This document shows, piece by piece, positions 1 to 7,252 of a stretch of 54,234 nt of DNA. Each line of letters opens with the position of its first letter. The stretch's first letter is position 1. Origin of the DNA: a virus; IMG/VR virus record IMGVR_UViG_3300006916_000059, positions 1-54,234 of that record; one strand, given 5' to 3'. The notes below the pieces were generated by a model. It saw nothing but the letters and a program-made list of their open reading frames with translations. It ran no database searches and was not told the DNA's origin. A program made the position numbers and the translations under genes.

Positions 1-288
1 CCATCCATACTCCGAATCGCAAACAAATACATTATATCACATAGTTATAGAAAATGTTCCATTTTCGTTATAATCTATGTAGATAGAATGTAAAAAGTAA
101 ACTATCGAAACCAACATACTTGCCCCTGCACATGTAGGCTCGCACCTGCCCTCGCTTGCTTGCTGGCTTGCTTGTGGGGAAAAGAAAATCGCAAAATCAG
201 CAAATCGCTTTACTGCGGAAGGTTTTTCCTTTAGGGAAAACCGCCCTTTAGGGGGTCTTAGACCCTACGAGCCTGTATGAGCCTACGG

Positions 289-305
289 CTTCCTTTTAAA
301 GGAAG
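289..305. repeat. Palindrome CTTCCTTT-T-AAAGGAAG
   Basis: Arms of 8 bp around a single base, perfect match. Part of the chain of inverted repeats in the left non-coding region, next to the imperfect palindrome GGGTCTTAGACCC at 253-265. Confidence 0.8.
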
Positions 306-330
306 TTGCTTATAGATTTTTGCGAATTAC

Positions 331-346
331 CACCCCTAAAGGGGTG
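331..346. repeat. Hairpin CACCCC-TAAA-GGGGTG
   Basis: A 6-bp perfect stem with a TAAA loop. It is followed directly by a second small hairpin with a TTC loop (351-361) and a third (362-381, arms ACATATG/CATATGT). Confidence 0.8.
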
Positions 347-390
347 AAAGAGCCTTCGGCTACATATGTGTGAGCATATGTATGTAGGCA

Positions 391-429
391 ATTCTAAGAA
401 TAAGATGCTCTCATTCTTATTCTTAGAAT
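391..429. repeat. 15-bp perfect inverted repeat
   Basis: The arms 391-405 (ATTCTAAGAATAAGA) and 415-429 are exact reverse complements, separated by a 9-nt loop. This is the longest stem in the left non-coding region. It is not followed by a T-tract, so it is not an obvious intrinsic terminator. Confidence 0.85.
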
Positions 430-619
430 CTGATTTTAGTAATCGAAGATTACTACTGCACTATACTAAGAGTCAGTATAATTCTCCCATCTCCGATGAG
501 GAGAATATATACATGACTAATAGTATTAGAGCATATAGAAAAGCCGACAGAGGGATTTCCAAAGTCCTTATATGTGGAAGCCTACTCGGAGGGTTAAGTC
601 CGACCAAATAGGAGTGATA

Positions 620-1999
620 ATGATGAGCCGACAAAAACAATCGCCAAGAGCCACCCTACTTCGAGAAGTAGGCATTAAGACCAAGAACGCCAATTTTGAT
701 AGCACTTGTAAAGTGTGTTCAGCACCAATCAGAGGCACTTCTCCGAAGTGTTCTGTTGCTCAAGTCAAGATTCCTAAAGAATCTCGCAAAGCATCTTGGG
801 TTCACACTGATTGTGTAGACATCCACTATCACCTAAATGTTGAATCTCACTACCCCATCGCTAAAGCGATGACAATGACACAACAAAAGCGATTCATCGG
901 AGATGACTTCAAAGAAGACGCACCAAAAGAAGATACTCCAAAGGAGACACCAAAAATGCCAACACCAAAACCAACACCTACACCTAAGCCTATACCTACA
1001 AGCGTAAAGGGTGGAGACCCTGCCGGTGAAGCACTTGCTTCAATGGTAATGCCTCACCTTATGGCCGGTTTCACCGACCATGTTGATACCGTAATGAACG
1101 ACAAGATTAATGCTTTAGCATTACCTCGAACAACAATTGTCAAGCCTCTTGGTGACTTCGAAGAAGTCAAAGTTGGTCTAACTCACCCTTGCTTCGATGA
1201 AGCACTTGACTTAGGTCGCATCCGTGCTAATTGCTTGGCTTCCGGTCCTGCTGGGTCTGGTAAGACCCATGCCGCAAAACAGATATTCGACACTCTAAAG
1301 AGTCTACCGGAATCAGCCGGTGGATTCGCAAAACCCGACACTGTAAGATTTACAGTGATTTCTTGTCACAATGAAATGATGCCTTCCGACATAGTCGGCC
1401 CAATGGTTCCTAATATCTCCACAGGAGATGAAAAGCATCGCATTACTGAAATTGTAAACACTTTCAGAGATGGTGGAGTCCTCGTCTTTGACGAGTTTGA
1501 TAGACTCATGGGTGGTACAGCCGTAGCCGCAAACATGGCTTTAGCCAACGATAGTTGGACTATGCCGGATGGTTCAGTAATATACAAGTCTCCCGACTTG
1601 TTTATTCTTGCTACTGCAAATACACTTGGTCAAGGTAAAGGTCGCTCTGCTTATGTTTCTGCTGAAACATTAGACGGTGCTACTCTAAATCGCTTCGCTG
1701 GAGGAGTAATTCGCTGGGGCTATGACAGAGCATTCGAGAGAATGCTTATCGGTGACGATGAAATCGTCTCCTTCTTCCATGATTTGAGAGACCGTGCTGA
1801 CAAGGCTGGCCTTGTCTCCCGTATTATCTCTCCTCGCCACATGCTTACTGCTAAGAAGCAGAAGCATATCTTAGGCTACGATATGGAAAGAATCCGAAGG
1901 ATAGCAGTTAGAGATTGGAATCGCAAAGACCTCAAAACCATTGGTTTTGATAACGAATTTATTGACGGTGCTTTAGCAACTAACGGAGGTGCGGCTTGA
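620..1999 (+). CDS. MoxR/CobS-type AAA+ ATPase with N-terminal zinc-binding region
   Basis: About 459 residues. The N-terminus has a C-x2-C...C...H-x2-C cluster (about residues 30-70), likely a zinc site, followed by a Lys/Pro/Thr-rich linker. The AAA+ core has Walker A GPAGSGKT near residue 208, Walker B VLVFDEFD near 288 and a sensor-1-like ILATAN. This arrangement is that of MoxR/CobS/NorQ ATPases, which remodel protein complexes together with a von Willebrand A partner; the next gene looks like that partner. Start chosen at 620 (or 623) because AGGAG at 611-615 is well placed; the longer frame from 572 has no SD. The substrate in this virus is unknown. Confidence 0.85.
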   Translation: MMSRQKQSPRATLLREVGIKTKNANFDSTCKVCSAPIRGTSPKCSVAQVKIPKESRKASWVHTDCVDIHYHLNVESHYPIAKAMTMTQQKRFIGDDFKEDAPKEDTPKETPKMPTPKPTPTPKPIPTSVKGGDPAGEALASMVMPHLMAGFTDHVDTVMNDKINALALPRTTIVKPLGDFEEVKVGLTHPCFDEALDLGRIRANCLASGPAGSGKTHAAKQIFDTLKSLPESAGGFAKPDTVRFTVISCHNEMMPSDIVGPMVPNISTGDEKHRITEIVNTFRDGGVLVFDEFDRLMGGTAVAANMALANDSWTMPDGSVIYKSPDLFILATANTLGQGKGRSAYVSAETLDGATLNRFAGGVIRWGYDRAFERMLIGDDEIVSFFHDLRDRADKAGLVSRIISPRHMLTAKKQKHILGYDMERIRRIAVRDWNRKDLKTIGFDNEFIDGALATNGGAA

Positions 2000-2015
2000 G
2001 ACCCCTTCGGGGGTC
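2000..2015. promoter_or_regulatory. UUCG hairpin between ATPase and VWA-like genes
   Basis: GACCCC-TTCG-GGGGTC, a 6-bp GC stem capped by the very stable UUCG tetraloop, starts right after the stop codon of the ATPase gene and ends 22 nt before the next start. Only a short TTTT follows. It could act as an attenuator, an mRNA processing or stability element, or a weak terminator. Confidence 0.6.
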
Positions 2016-2037
2016 TCGGCCTTTTGGAGGTTTTCAC

Positions 2038-3000
2038 ATGTCAGATACACAAGTAATCCGCTATGAACATGGCACAAGAGTAGGTTTCCACAAGTCTAAA
2101 GACTTGTCCTGTAATTTCACTATTAGTGATACCCCTGCTGATGCAGGTCATTTTCTTGACTCCTTGACCGACTCTGATTTCAAAGGGTATGACCCTTTGA
2201 GCAGAAAGCCCGACCTATCATGGATAGGTCGAGAAGACTTGAAAGGTGATAAAAGCATCAGAACTCGCAGAGATATAGCATCCAAGTTAGGCGAGTATGT
2301 AGATAATGACCACAAGCAAATCGCATCTTGTCGAAACAAGATGTCCGACCTTGTAGATTCAATTGACTTGTCGCAACTTAAGCGTATGCTTAAGTGGTCT
2401 GATAGCAGAGGTAAAGTAAACGCTACTCGTTTACTAAACGGCGACTCAATGTTCCGTAGGACAATTCGCAGAGGTTCAGCACCTGTTGAAGCCGTAGCAC
2501 TTGTAGTGCCAACCGGCGCAAATTGTAACATCAATGCTGATGTTATCTTCGCAAGAACGGCAGTCGCCCTCGCCGCCGCCGACCTGCTTAGTCAAGCAGG
2601 TTTCGCAGTAGAGGTCTGGGCTTATGCCTACACAAAAAATTGTCTTGACGATTCACCTAACGGTACAAGTAATGCCTTAGCCGGTGTCAAAATCAAGGAT
2701 GCAGACGAAGGTCTGAATGAGGCAATCGCCGCATCAGCCGGTAGTGCATGGTTCTTTAGAACCGGCATGTTTGGAATGTGGTCTCATATGGGTGACGCTA
2801 ATAGTTGGCTTGGTAATTCAATAGACTTGACTGTTAGTCAAGGTAAACAAGTCGCAAATATCATCGGCCTTGAAAAGGCTCATGTTATGAGAACAGGTAC
2901 AGGTCAACATAGCGTAGAGGATGCTATCAAGGCTGGCATCGAAGATGTAAAACAGGCACTAATCAAGTGGGTTAGTGGTGATGAAGAAATGGAGGAATGA
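2038..3000 (+). CDS. VWA-like partner of the MoxR-type ATPase
   Basis: 320 residues. GGAGG at 2025-2029 fixes the start at 2038 rather than an upstream in-frame TTG. The central part (from about residue 150) reads VALVVPTGANCN followed by a helix rich in Ala and then FAVEVWAYA, a pattern like the first strand, helix and second strand of a VWA fold. The metal-binding DxSxS motif of true VWA domains is replaced by PTGANCN. Known MoxR ATPases are encoded next to VWA proteins and act with them, so this is the probable partner. The fold assignment rests on pattern and context, not on a profile match. Confidence 0.6.
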   Translation: MSDTQVIRYEHGTRVGFHKSKDLSCNFTISDTPADAGHFLDSLTDSDFKGYDPLSRKPDLSWIGREDLKGDKSIRTRRDIASKLGEYVDNDHKQIASCRNKMSDLVDSIDLSQLKRMLKWSDSRGKVNATRLLNGDSMFRRTIRRGSAPVEAVALVVPTGANCNINADVIFARTAVALAAADLLSQAGFAVEVWAYAYTKNCLDDSPNGTSNALAGVKIKDADEGLNEAIAASAGSAWFFRTGMFGMWSHMGDANSWLGNSIDLTVSQGKQVANIIGLEKAHVMRTGTGQHSVEDAIKAGIEDVKQALIKWVSGDEEMEE

Positions 3001-3002
3001 AA

Positions 3003-3338
3003 ATGGAATTGAAAATACCAATAGAGGATATTGCAGAAGCAATAGCAAAAAATGAAGAAGCCCGCAGGTATGTAGTAACATACTCTCAATTAGCAAACGA
3101 TGTAGGTCTCTTAGGAGACCATGTGAAAGTTGAGGTCGAAGTCGAAACCTTCGGCGAAGCCATGTATAATTACATGCAATCAGATTGTTTCAAGCAGGGT
3201 CTAATAGACCCTCAAGACTACAAGTCTGCATCAGTAGCAATACTGACGCTGATTGAGAATATTGTAAAATCTAACGAAGAAATAGAAAGTATCTCTATCG
3301 AGATACCAAGCATGTCATTCATGGGGGTGGAAGCATGA
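3003..3338 (+). CDS. Unknown acidic small protein
   Basis: 111 residues, not recognised. It is acidic, with a predicted helical N-terminus (IEDIAEAIAKNEEAR) and no cysteine cluster or membrane segment. GGAGG in the last codons of the preceding gene favours ATG 3003 over ATG 2997, which sits only 1-2 nt after the SD. It overlaps the next start by an ATGA-type junction, so the two are likely translated together. Confidence 0.7.
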   Translation: MELKIPIEDIAEAIAKNEEARRYVVTYSQLANDVGLLGDHVKVEVEVETFGEAMYNYMQSDCFKQGLIDPQDYKSASVAILTLIENIVKSNEEIESISIEIPSMSFMGVEA

Positions 3339-3646
3339 GGGATAGACATGATGAGGCACTTATGGATAAGATGTGCAACCATGTCACACCCGAAGGTATG
3401 ACGAGGGTTCTCAAGTTGGATGCTATGTCTGCCGTAGGTTTCATAGAAACCTTCCAACAAGAATACGCAACTCCTCCGAGGGATGCGTTTGACTTCCTCA
3501 TGTCTCTTCAAGGCACAGACCTATGGGAGACCTACATGGGCATAGACCAATTTTTGACTACCGAAGGTAAAAGAATCGCAAACATGTTTCCTACGGAGAC
3601 TTTCAGACACATGTTAGAGGTGTTCGCAGATGACCTATGTCAGTGA
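3335..3646 (+). CDS. Unknown small protein
   Basis: 103 residues, not recognised. Predicted mostly helical, no cysteine pairs beyond C14 and the C-terminal C102, no membrane segment. GGGGGTGG lies 5-12 nt ahead of ATG 3335, and the start overlaps the stop of the previous gene. It closes the first operon, which starts with the ATPase gene; a gap with a promoter-like element follows. Confidence 0.7.
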   Translation: MRDRHDEALMDKMCNHVTPEGMTRVLKLDAMSAVGFIETFQQEYATPPRDAFDFLMSLQGTDLWETYMGIDQFLTTEGKRIANMFPTETFRHMLEVFADDLCQ

Positions 3647-3686
3647 GCCTGTGCGAGAGAAAAATCGCTACTCGACAAACATTGAA

Positions 3687-3717
3687 TTTAAATACAGGAA
3701 ACCCCCCTATAAGGAGT
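3687..3717 (+). promoter_or_regulatory. Archaeal-type promoter and CCCCTATAAGG leader
   Basis: TTTAAATA at 3687-3694 is a good archaeal TATA box, centred about 35 nt before ATG 3725. It is followed by CCCCCCTATAAGGAGTGA at 3702-3719, whose end provides the SD. Related CCCCTATA leaders occur at about 7220 and 8860. The preceding gap (3647-3686) contains no gene. Confidence 0.6.
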
Positions 3718-3724
3718 GAAAAGC

Positions 3725-4180
3725 ATGACGGAAAAATACGACTATGACGACAAAGAGCGATTTGAACACATTGGCATAGCCAAAGTTAGGTTCAATGGAC
3801 AAGGAAGAACGACAGTGGCGGTCTATAAAGACCACCAAGACAGGTGTATGCACTTGAGACCCGTACCATTCGGTACACCTTCACTTGCATGGATTCCTCA
3901 TTATGATGAGGATGACAATAACAATCTGTGGAAAGAAATCAATCAACACAAGGAAGAATCCCGAAAGAGTATTTTCTCCCTTAGCAGATACAGAGGTGCA
4001 GGTAAGCGAAAGCCTACCAAATCCGCAAAGAGATTCACGACAAGGGCAGTCAGACCTACAGGCTTACCCGAAATAGAGCCTCGCTCTCCTTCGGAGAGAA
4101 ACACTAAGAAAGTCTCCATAGCAGAAGTATCTGCTATGATTGCTAAAGAAATGGAAGACATATTCGGGGGTGATGAATGA
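3725..4180 (+). CDS. Unknown basic protein
   Basis: 151 residues, not recognised. The first half has a beta-rich segment (HIGIAKVRFNGQGRTTVAVY); the middle (about 80-120) is very basic and Ser/Arg/Lys-rich, suggesting nucleic-acid contact, and the end is an acidic helix. ATG 3725 is preferred over GTG 3716 because AAGGAG lies 8 nt upstream of it. First gene of the second early operon. Confidence 0.7.
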   Translation: MTEKYDYDDKERFEHIGIAKVRFNGQGRTTVAVYKDHQDRCMHLRPVPFGTPSLAWIPHYDEDDNNNLWKEINQHKEESRKSIFSLSRYRGAGKRKPTKSAKRFTTRAVRPTGLPEIEPRSPSERNTKKVSIAEVSAMIAKEMEDIFGGDE

Positions 4181-4443
4181 TGAGTCCAATCTTAGATTGT
4201 CTTGAGATGATTGCTAAAGACTCACTCTTCGAGTTTACGGCTTCGCAGACTCGTCATGGTGAGTTTATAATAAGGGCTACGAGAGTAGATTCACGCCAAG
4301 AATTTTCCATAATAAATTATGGCTACGGTAAAGATGAAAATCTGCTTGAAGTTTTAGCACTTGGTCATGGTCATGACCCTATTGGATGGGCTACGCCTAA
4401 AGCCGTAATGACATACATGAGAATGGGAGATTGGGAGGAGTGA
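4177..4443 (+). CDS. Unknown small protein
   Basis: 88 residues, not recognised. Starts with ATGATG overlapping the previous stop; GGGGGTGATG supplies the SD. No cysteine cluster; one short beta-rich stretch (GEFIIRATRVDSRQEFSIINYGYG). Ends in WEE because the SD of the next gene (GGGAGGAG) is written into its last codons. Confidence 0.65.
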   Translation: MMSPILDCLEMIAKDSLFEFTASQTRHGEFIIRATRVDSRQEFSIINYGYGKDENLLEVLALGHGHDPIGWATPKAVMTYMRMGDWEE

Positions 4444-4445
4444 AT

Positions 4446-4643
4446 ATGGAAAAATGGGTGACTTGCGAAAATTGTGATGCCGAAGTCTGCATAGACTTCT
4501 ATGTGGATAGTATGACCGTAATGGAAGGTGATGAGCATATAGAAGCGTATGACGACTTCGACTGCTCGGAGTGCGGGCATGAAATACACCTAACTGCTTA
4601 CTTCAAAATTGTAGGTTTTGCGATTGGAGGTGCTTCAGAATGA
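4446..4643 (+). CDS. Zinc-ribbon protein
   Basis: 65 residues. Two cysteine pairs, CENC near residue 7 and CSEC near residue 45, separated by about 35 residues, are the layout of a four-cysteine zinc ribbon; a further Cys follows the first pair. Start at 4446 with GGAGG 9 nt upstream. Likely a small nucleic-acid or protein-binding adaptor; target unknown. One of about 17 CxxC proteins in the plus arm. Confidence 0.7.
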   Translation: MEKWVTCENCDAEVCIDFYVDSMTVMEGDEHIEAYDDFDCSECGHEIHLTAYFKIVGFAIGGASE

Positions 4644-4825
4644 AGCAAAGAGGTGAGGCAGGTATCAGAATTACACTACATGACGGAGTCATGTATGTTC
4701 ATCACGAAGATGGCACACTCCTACATCAGAGAGACGCATGGGATGGTGAGTGGGATGAATTGTGGCAATTCATTCGCAGACCATTCCCTAATACCTTGCG
4801 TGGTATCACGGGGGGAGAGGAATGA
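4640..4825 (+). CDS. Unknown small protein
   Basis: 61 residues, not recognised. Contains a beta-hairpin-like stretch (IRITLHDGVMYVHHEDGTLL) and a Trp-rich helix (WDGEWDELWQFIRR). GGAGG upstream and a 4-nt overlap with the previous gene support the start. A longer overlapping frame (4653-4871) looks like a shadow. Confidence 0.65.
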   Translation: MKQRGEAGIRITLHDGVMYVHHEDGTLLHQRDAWDGEWDELWQFIRRPFPNTLRGITGGEE

Positions 4826-5076
4826 CACTAAGCGACCATCAAGATTCAGAGTCTTTCATGGGTGTGCGTAGCGAAGATGAGTTGCTACATATGCTTGACT
4901 TAGCCGAGCGTAAGCAGAACCACCACTTTACTGCCCTACAAAGTGTATTTACCGAAAGCGACTTTGATAAGAAACTGCGTAATTATCACATGAGAAACTA
5001 CAAAGCCCTACAGGGCGTTGTAAAATCTTTGCGATGGGTTCTCGGAGATAAGGATGTGAAACATCCTCTGGAGTGA
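4822..5076 (+). CDS. Unknown helical protein
   Basis: 84 residues, not recognised, predicted helical with a basic centre (FDKKLRNYHMRNYKALQGVVKSLRW). The start overlaps the previous stop (ATGA) with GGGGGGAGAGG directly ahead. No membrane segment or zinc motif. Confidence 0.65.
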   Translation: MTLSDHQDSESFMGVRSEDELLHMLDLAERKQNHHFTALQSVFTESDFDKKLRNYHMRNYKALQGVVKSLRWVLGDKDVKHPLE

Positions 5077-5083
5077 TTCGCAA

Positions 5084-5296
5084 ATGTTAGTAGATATGAT
5101 TGAGACTAAAGAAGGAGTATGGGTTCCCATACTCGAATCGCATCTCGTCAGACATGACGGGCGTATAGGCATACATATGCGTCTGCAATACAAGCATGAC
5201 GCTATACATATGCGTGACACAGACGAAGTGGTTTGGGTTAAGAAGAAGTTAAATACTGACGACCCCTATTTAGAATTAACACACGAGGAAGAGTGA
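5084..5296 (+). CDS. Unknown small protein
   Basis: 70 residues, not recognised. Mixed alpha/beta with several His residues (HLVRHDGRIGIHMRL). The SD of the start is weak (CTGGAGTGA, about 14 nt upstream). The C-terminus THEEE is formed by codons that double as the SD of the following gene. Confidence 0.6.
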   Translation: MLVDMIETKEGVWVPILESHLVRHDGRIGIHMRLQYKHDAIHMRDTDEVVWVKKKLNTDDPYLELTHEEE

Positions 5297-5541
5297 TGAG
5301 AATGGAATATAACCGAGAAATCTATGACGCTTACGATGATATGTTAGACAGTTGCTACGAAGATGTTGCTATCTTTGGTGTGCCTCGCGCACCATCTGTA
5401 GTATTCAAAATCGTAGACCCAATTATGTATGAAATTGGTCTACACGAGTATTTAGATGATTTGATGGAAGACGGTCTTTTCTGCCCTGTATGTGAGTATG
5501 TAGGCGAAAAGGACTGCTATTGCGAAGAAGAGGAGGAATGA
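5296..5541 (+). CDS. Small acidic protein with C-terminal cysteine cluster
   Basis: 81 residues if started at ATG 5296 (5302 also possible). The C-terminus has CPVC...CYC, enough for a small metal site, followed by five glutamates. The Glu tail contains the GAGGAGG SD of the next gene. Function not recognised; possibly a zinc-dependent protein-protein adaptor. Confidence 0.65.
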   Translation: MRMEYNREIYDAYDDMLDSCYEDVAIFGVPRAPSVVFKIVDPIMYEIGLHEYLDDLMEDGLFCPVCEYVGEKDCYCEEEEE

Positions 5542-5546
5542 GCAAA

Positions 5547-5762
5547 ATGAGTTTAGAACACTACGAAGAAATCATGTCACAGATTTGTGACATATTAGAG
5601 AACGGCGATATAGTCGAAGACTTTATCGAAGAACCTAACCGAGCGACAACATTGGGTATCATACACACTATTGTTCGCAGGGAAATGAAAAACATAAAAG
5701 CGCAGAGAGAAGTCCTGTCACTTTTGCGAATGAGAAGCAGAGAAAGAAGAGAGGAGGAATGA
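5547..5762 (+). CDS. Unknown helical protein
   Basis: 71 residues. ATG 5547 is preferred over ATG 5538 because the GGAGG SD lies 10 nt upstream of it and only 1 nt ahead of 5538. Helical throughout, with a basic C-terminal half (MKNIKAQREVLSLLRMRSRERR) and an EEE tail carrying the next SD. Not recognised. Confidence 0.65.
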   Translation: MSLEHYEEIMSQICDILENGDIVEDFIEEPNRATTLGIIHTIVRREMKNIKAQREVLSLLRMRSRERREEE

Positions 5763-5765
5763 AAA

Positions 5766-6056
5766 ATGAGAATGACAAAAGAAAACAAAGAATGGATGAG
5801 ACACGCCATATACTTAGGCGAAGATAACATGGAGATATTTGATTCAAGGTGGGAATGGATTTCCGAGGCTTGGATAAATACACCACTGAACCAACAATGT
5901 ATTTTCTATCAGAAATATGTAGAGTTCGGAGGCGAAGATAATTTGTCCTATGATAATAGAGAAGCATTAGAGAAGGCTTACAACTATGCTTACGACAAGA
6001 TACTGGATTGTCACAGAGAATTAGACAGGCGACTTAACTTAACACAGGAGGAATAA
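5766..6056 (+). CDS. Unknown aromatic-rich helical protein
   Basis: 96 residues, not recognised. Rich in Trp and Tyr (SRWEWISEAWINTPLNQQCIFYQKYVEF), predicted helical. GAGGAGGAATGAAAA before ATG 5766 gives a clear SD. Ends in TQEE, again overlapping the next SD. Confidence 0.65.
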   Translation: MRMTKENKEWMRHAIYLGEDNMEIFDSRWEWISEAWINTPLNQQCIFYQKYVEFGGEDNLSYDNREALEKAYNYAYDKILDCHRELDRRLNLTQEE

Positions 6057-6058
6057 AC

Positions 6059-6268
6059 ATGAATGAAAAAGAATTGATGAATATAGCAAATGAAATGAAA
6101 GATGCTTCGATTGAATTGGTTAGGGGTGTAAGAGACGCACTTCACGATATAGTCGCAGACCTAATAGGCGGTAGTGCGGTTCACGCATTTACAAAATTGT
6201 GCGTACTGTTAGAAACAGTAGAAGCAGGTTATGAGAGTTTGACCGAAGAAGGAGGTGAAGAAGAATGA
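6059..6268 (+). CDS. Unknown small helical protein
   Basis: 69 residues, not recognised. Predicted four-helix content, no membrane segment; ends GGEEE with the downstream SD GGAGG inside it. Start at ATG 6059 two bases after the previous stop, SD GGAGGA 7 nt upstream. Confidence 0.65.
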   Translation: MNEKELMNIANEMKDASIELVRGVRDALHDIVADLIGGSAVHAFTKLCVLLETVEAGYESLTEEGGEEE

Positions 6269-6636
6269 TTGGGGTAGAAGATTATGTCGCTCTTAGGTTC
6301 AACACTATAGCAGGTGACTCAAAGATTAATGTAATCATGCGTAGACCGGATGGCTATGTATCTGATGTAGTGGTTGACTTGCACAAACCTGTGATACATG
6401 GGATTTGTGCGATTTGTTCGGAGGATATGCAACAAACAGAGTTTGGTTATATATGCAAGCAACACAATGTTCCTGTTGTGATGGCGAAAAGTGTAACTAC
6501 TAAAGTAGTAGCAACAAGAAAGCAATTCGCAAAAACAAATATTGGCTCTAATCATGTTGGTATGATTAGAGACAATAAAGTAGACATGGCAGATGTGAAG
6601 CAACAAGTCGCAGATGCTCTGGAGGATTTGCTATGA
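6265..6636 (+). CDS. Zinc-finger-containing unknown protein
   Basis: 123 residues. The middle has CAIC...C...H (about residues 48-71), a probable single zinc site; the flanks are a beta-rich N-terminus and a helical, basic C-terminus (VATRKQFAKTNIGSNH). Overlaps its neighbours by ATGA junctions on both sides. Not recognised; the composition suits nucleic-acid binding. Confidence 0.65.
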   Translation: MIGVEDYVALRFNTIAGDSKINVIMRRPDGYVSDVVVDLHKPVIHGICAICSEDMQQTEFGYICKQHNVPVVMAKSVTTKVVATRKQFAKTNIGSNHVGMIRDNKVDMADVKQQVADALEDLL

Positions 6637-6686
6637 TATTCGACATGTGGCTGGAATGGCCTAAGTTGAGGTGGTGGAAGAAATGA
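6633..6686 (+). CDS. Possible 17-residue peptide
   Basis: ATG at 6633 overlaps the preceding stop, and its own stop (6684-6686) overlaps the next ATG at 6683. The peptide is MIFDMWLEWPKLRWWKK. The exact fit between two genes and the ATGA junctions at both ends suggest translation, either as a real micropeptide or as a coupling element that delivers ribosomes to the HNH gene. No other evidence. Confidence 0.4.
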   Translation: MIFDMWLEWPKLRWWKK

Positions 6687-7210
6687 AAGGCATTCCTCTT
6701 ACCTGCGAGTTGGTTCCTACAGGAACATGGGGTTCAAACCTGCGTAGTCTCATGCCCCCTTCGGGATGGAATAGACTGCGTAAGTTTGTCTACGAAAGAG
6801 CAGATAACAAATGTGAATTGTGTGGGCAAGATGGTTTTTCGCAAAATCGCAAATGGGCAGTAGAGGCTCATGAGATTTGGTTGTATGACGATGTAAAAAA
6901 TGAGCAAAGTCTGATAGCGGTTCAGTCGCTTTGCCCTCGTTGCCACCTATGTAAGCACTTAGGCAGGTCTCTAAAGGTGGGTGCGGCTGAACAAGTGCGA
7001 AAACATATGAGAGAAATCAATGGTTGGGATGAAGAAACCCAACAGATGTACGAACAGTTTGTGTTTGCTATTCACAAACATAGGTCTCGTTTCCGGTGGA
7101 CTGTGAACATAGATATGCTTGAGGATTATGTTCATGCAGGTGCTATCAAACAAATTGACTTTGATAAATCAAAGGCAAAACTAAAGGGCGGTGCTACGGA
7201 AAATGATTAA
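6683..7210 (+). CDS. HNH-type endonuclease-like protein
   Basis: 175 residues. Zinc pair CELC near residue 49 and CPRCH near residue 89 bracket an AHE motif; the downstream KHLG completes the usual C-x2-C...HE...C-x2-C-H...KH layout of HNH/McrA-like nucleases. In HNH enzymes the AHE histidine acts as the general base, and a histidine in the last element binds metal. The role could be homing, DNA packaging nicking or host-DNA attack; being in an early operon rather than near terminase makes packaging less likely. Start 6683 chosen over GTG 6671 on SD spacing (GGTGG). Confidence 0.7.
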   Translation: MKGIPLTCELVPTGTWGSNLRSLMPPSGWNRLRKFVYERADNKCELCGQDGFSQNRKWAVEAHEIWLYDDVKNEQSLIAVQSLCPRCHLCKHLGRSLKVGAAEQVRKHMREINGWDEETQQMYEQFVFAIHKHRSRFRWTVNIDMLEDYVHAGAIKQIDFDKSKAKLKGGATEND

Positions 7211-7230
7211 TAGGAGAAGCCCCCTATAAG
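7205..7230 (+). promoter_or_regulatory. Promoter-like leader with GGAGAAGCCCCCTATA
   Basis: GATTAATAGGAGAAGCCCCC followed by TATAAG starts inside the stop codon of the HNH gene. A nearly identical block, AGGAGAAGCCCCTATA, occurs at 8855-8870. TTAATAGG resembles the TATA-like half of the other intergenic elements. Position and repetition argue for a promoter or operator. Confidence 0.5.
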
Positions 7231-7252
7231 AGGCTGAACAGGAGTGAAAAAA

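Larger units (their letters stand above)
1..619. other. Left non-coding region with a chain of hairpins
   Basis: No convincing gene lies here. From about 220 to 430 the sequence is a succession of perfect or near-perfect inverted repeats: 224-240, 253-265, 289-305, 331-346, 351-361, 362-381 and 391-429. The first ~180 bases hold a C/T-rich stretch with repeated CTTGCT units (150-173) and TCGCAAA copies. A GAGGAG-like SD precedes an ATG at 513 that would encode only 32 residues. The region could be a leader, a packaging or replication signal, or a small structured RNA; which one cannot be told from sequence alone. Confidence 0.6.

Noticed and set aside
366-611. 81-codon open frame in the left region
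   Set aside because: It runs through the 15-bp inverted repeat, has no recognisable protein pattern and no SD at its first ATG; only a 32-codon part from 513 has a fair SD.
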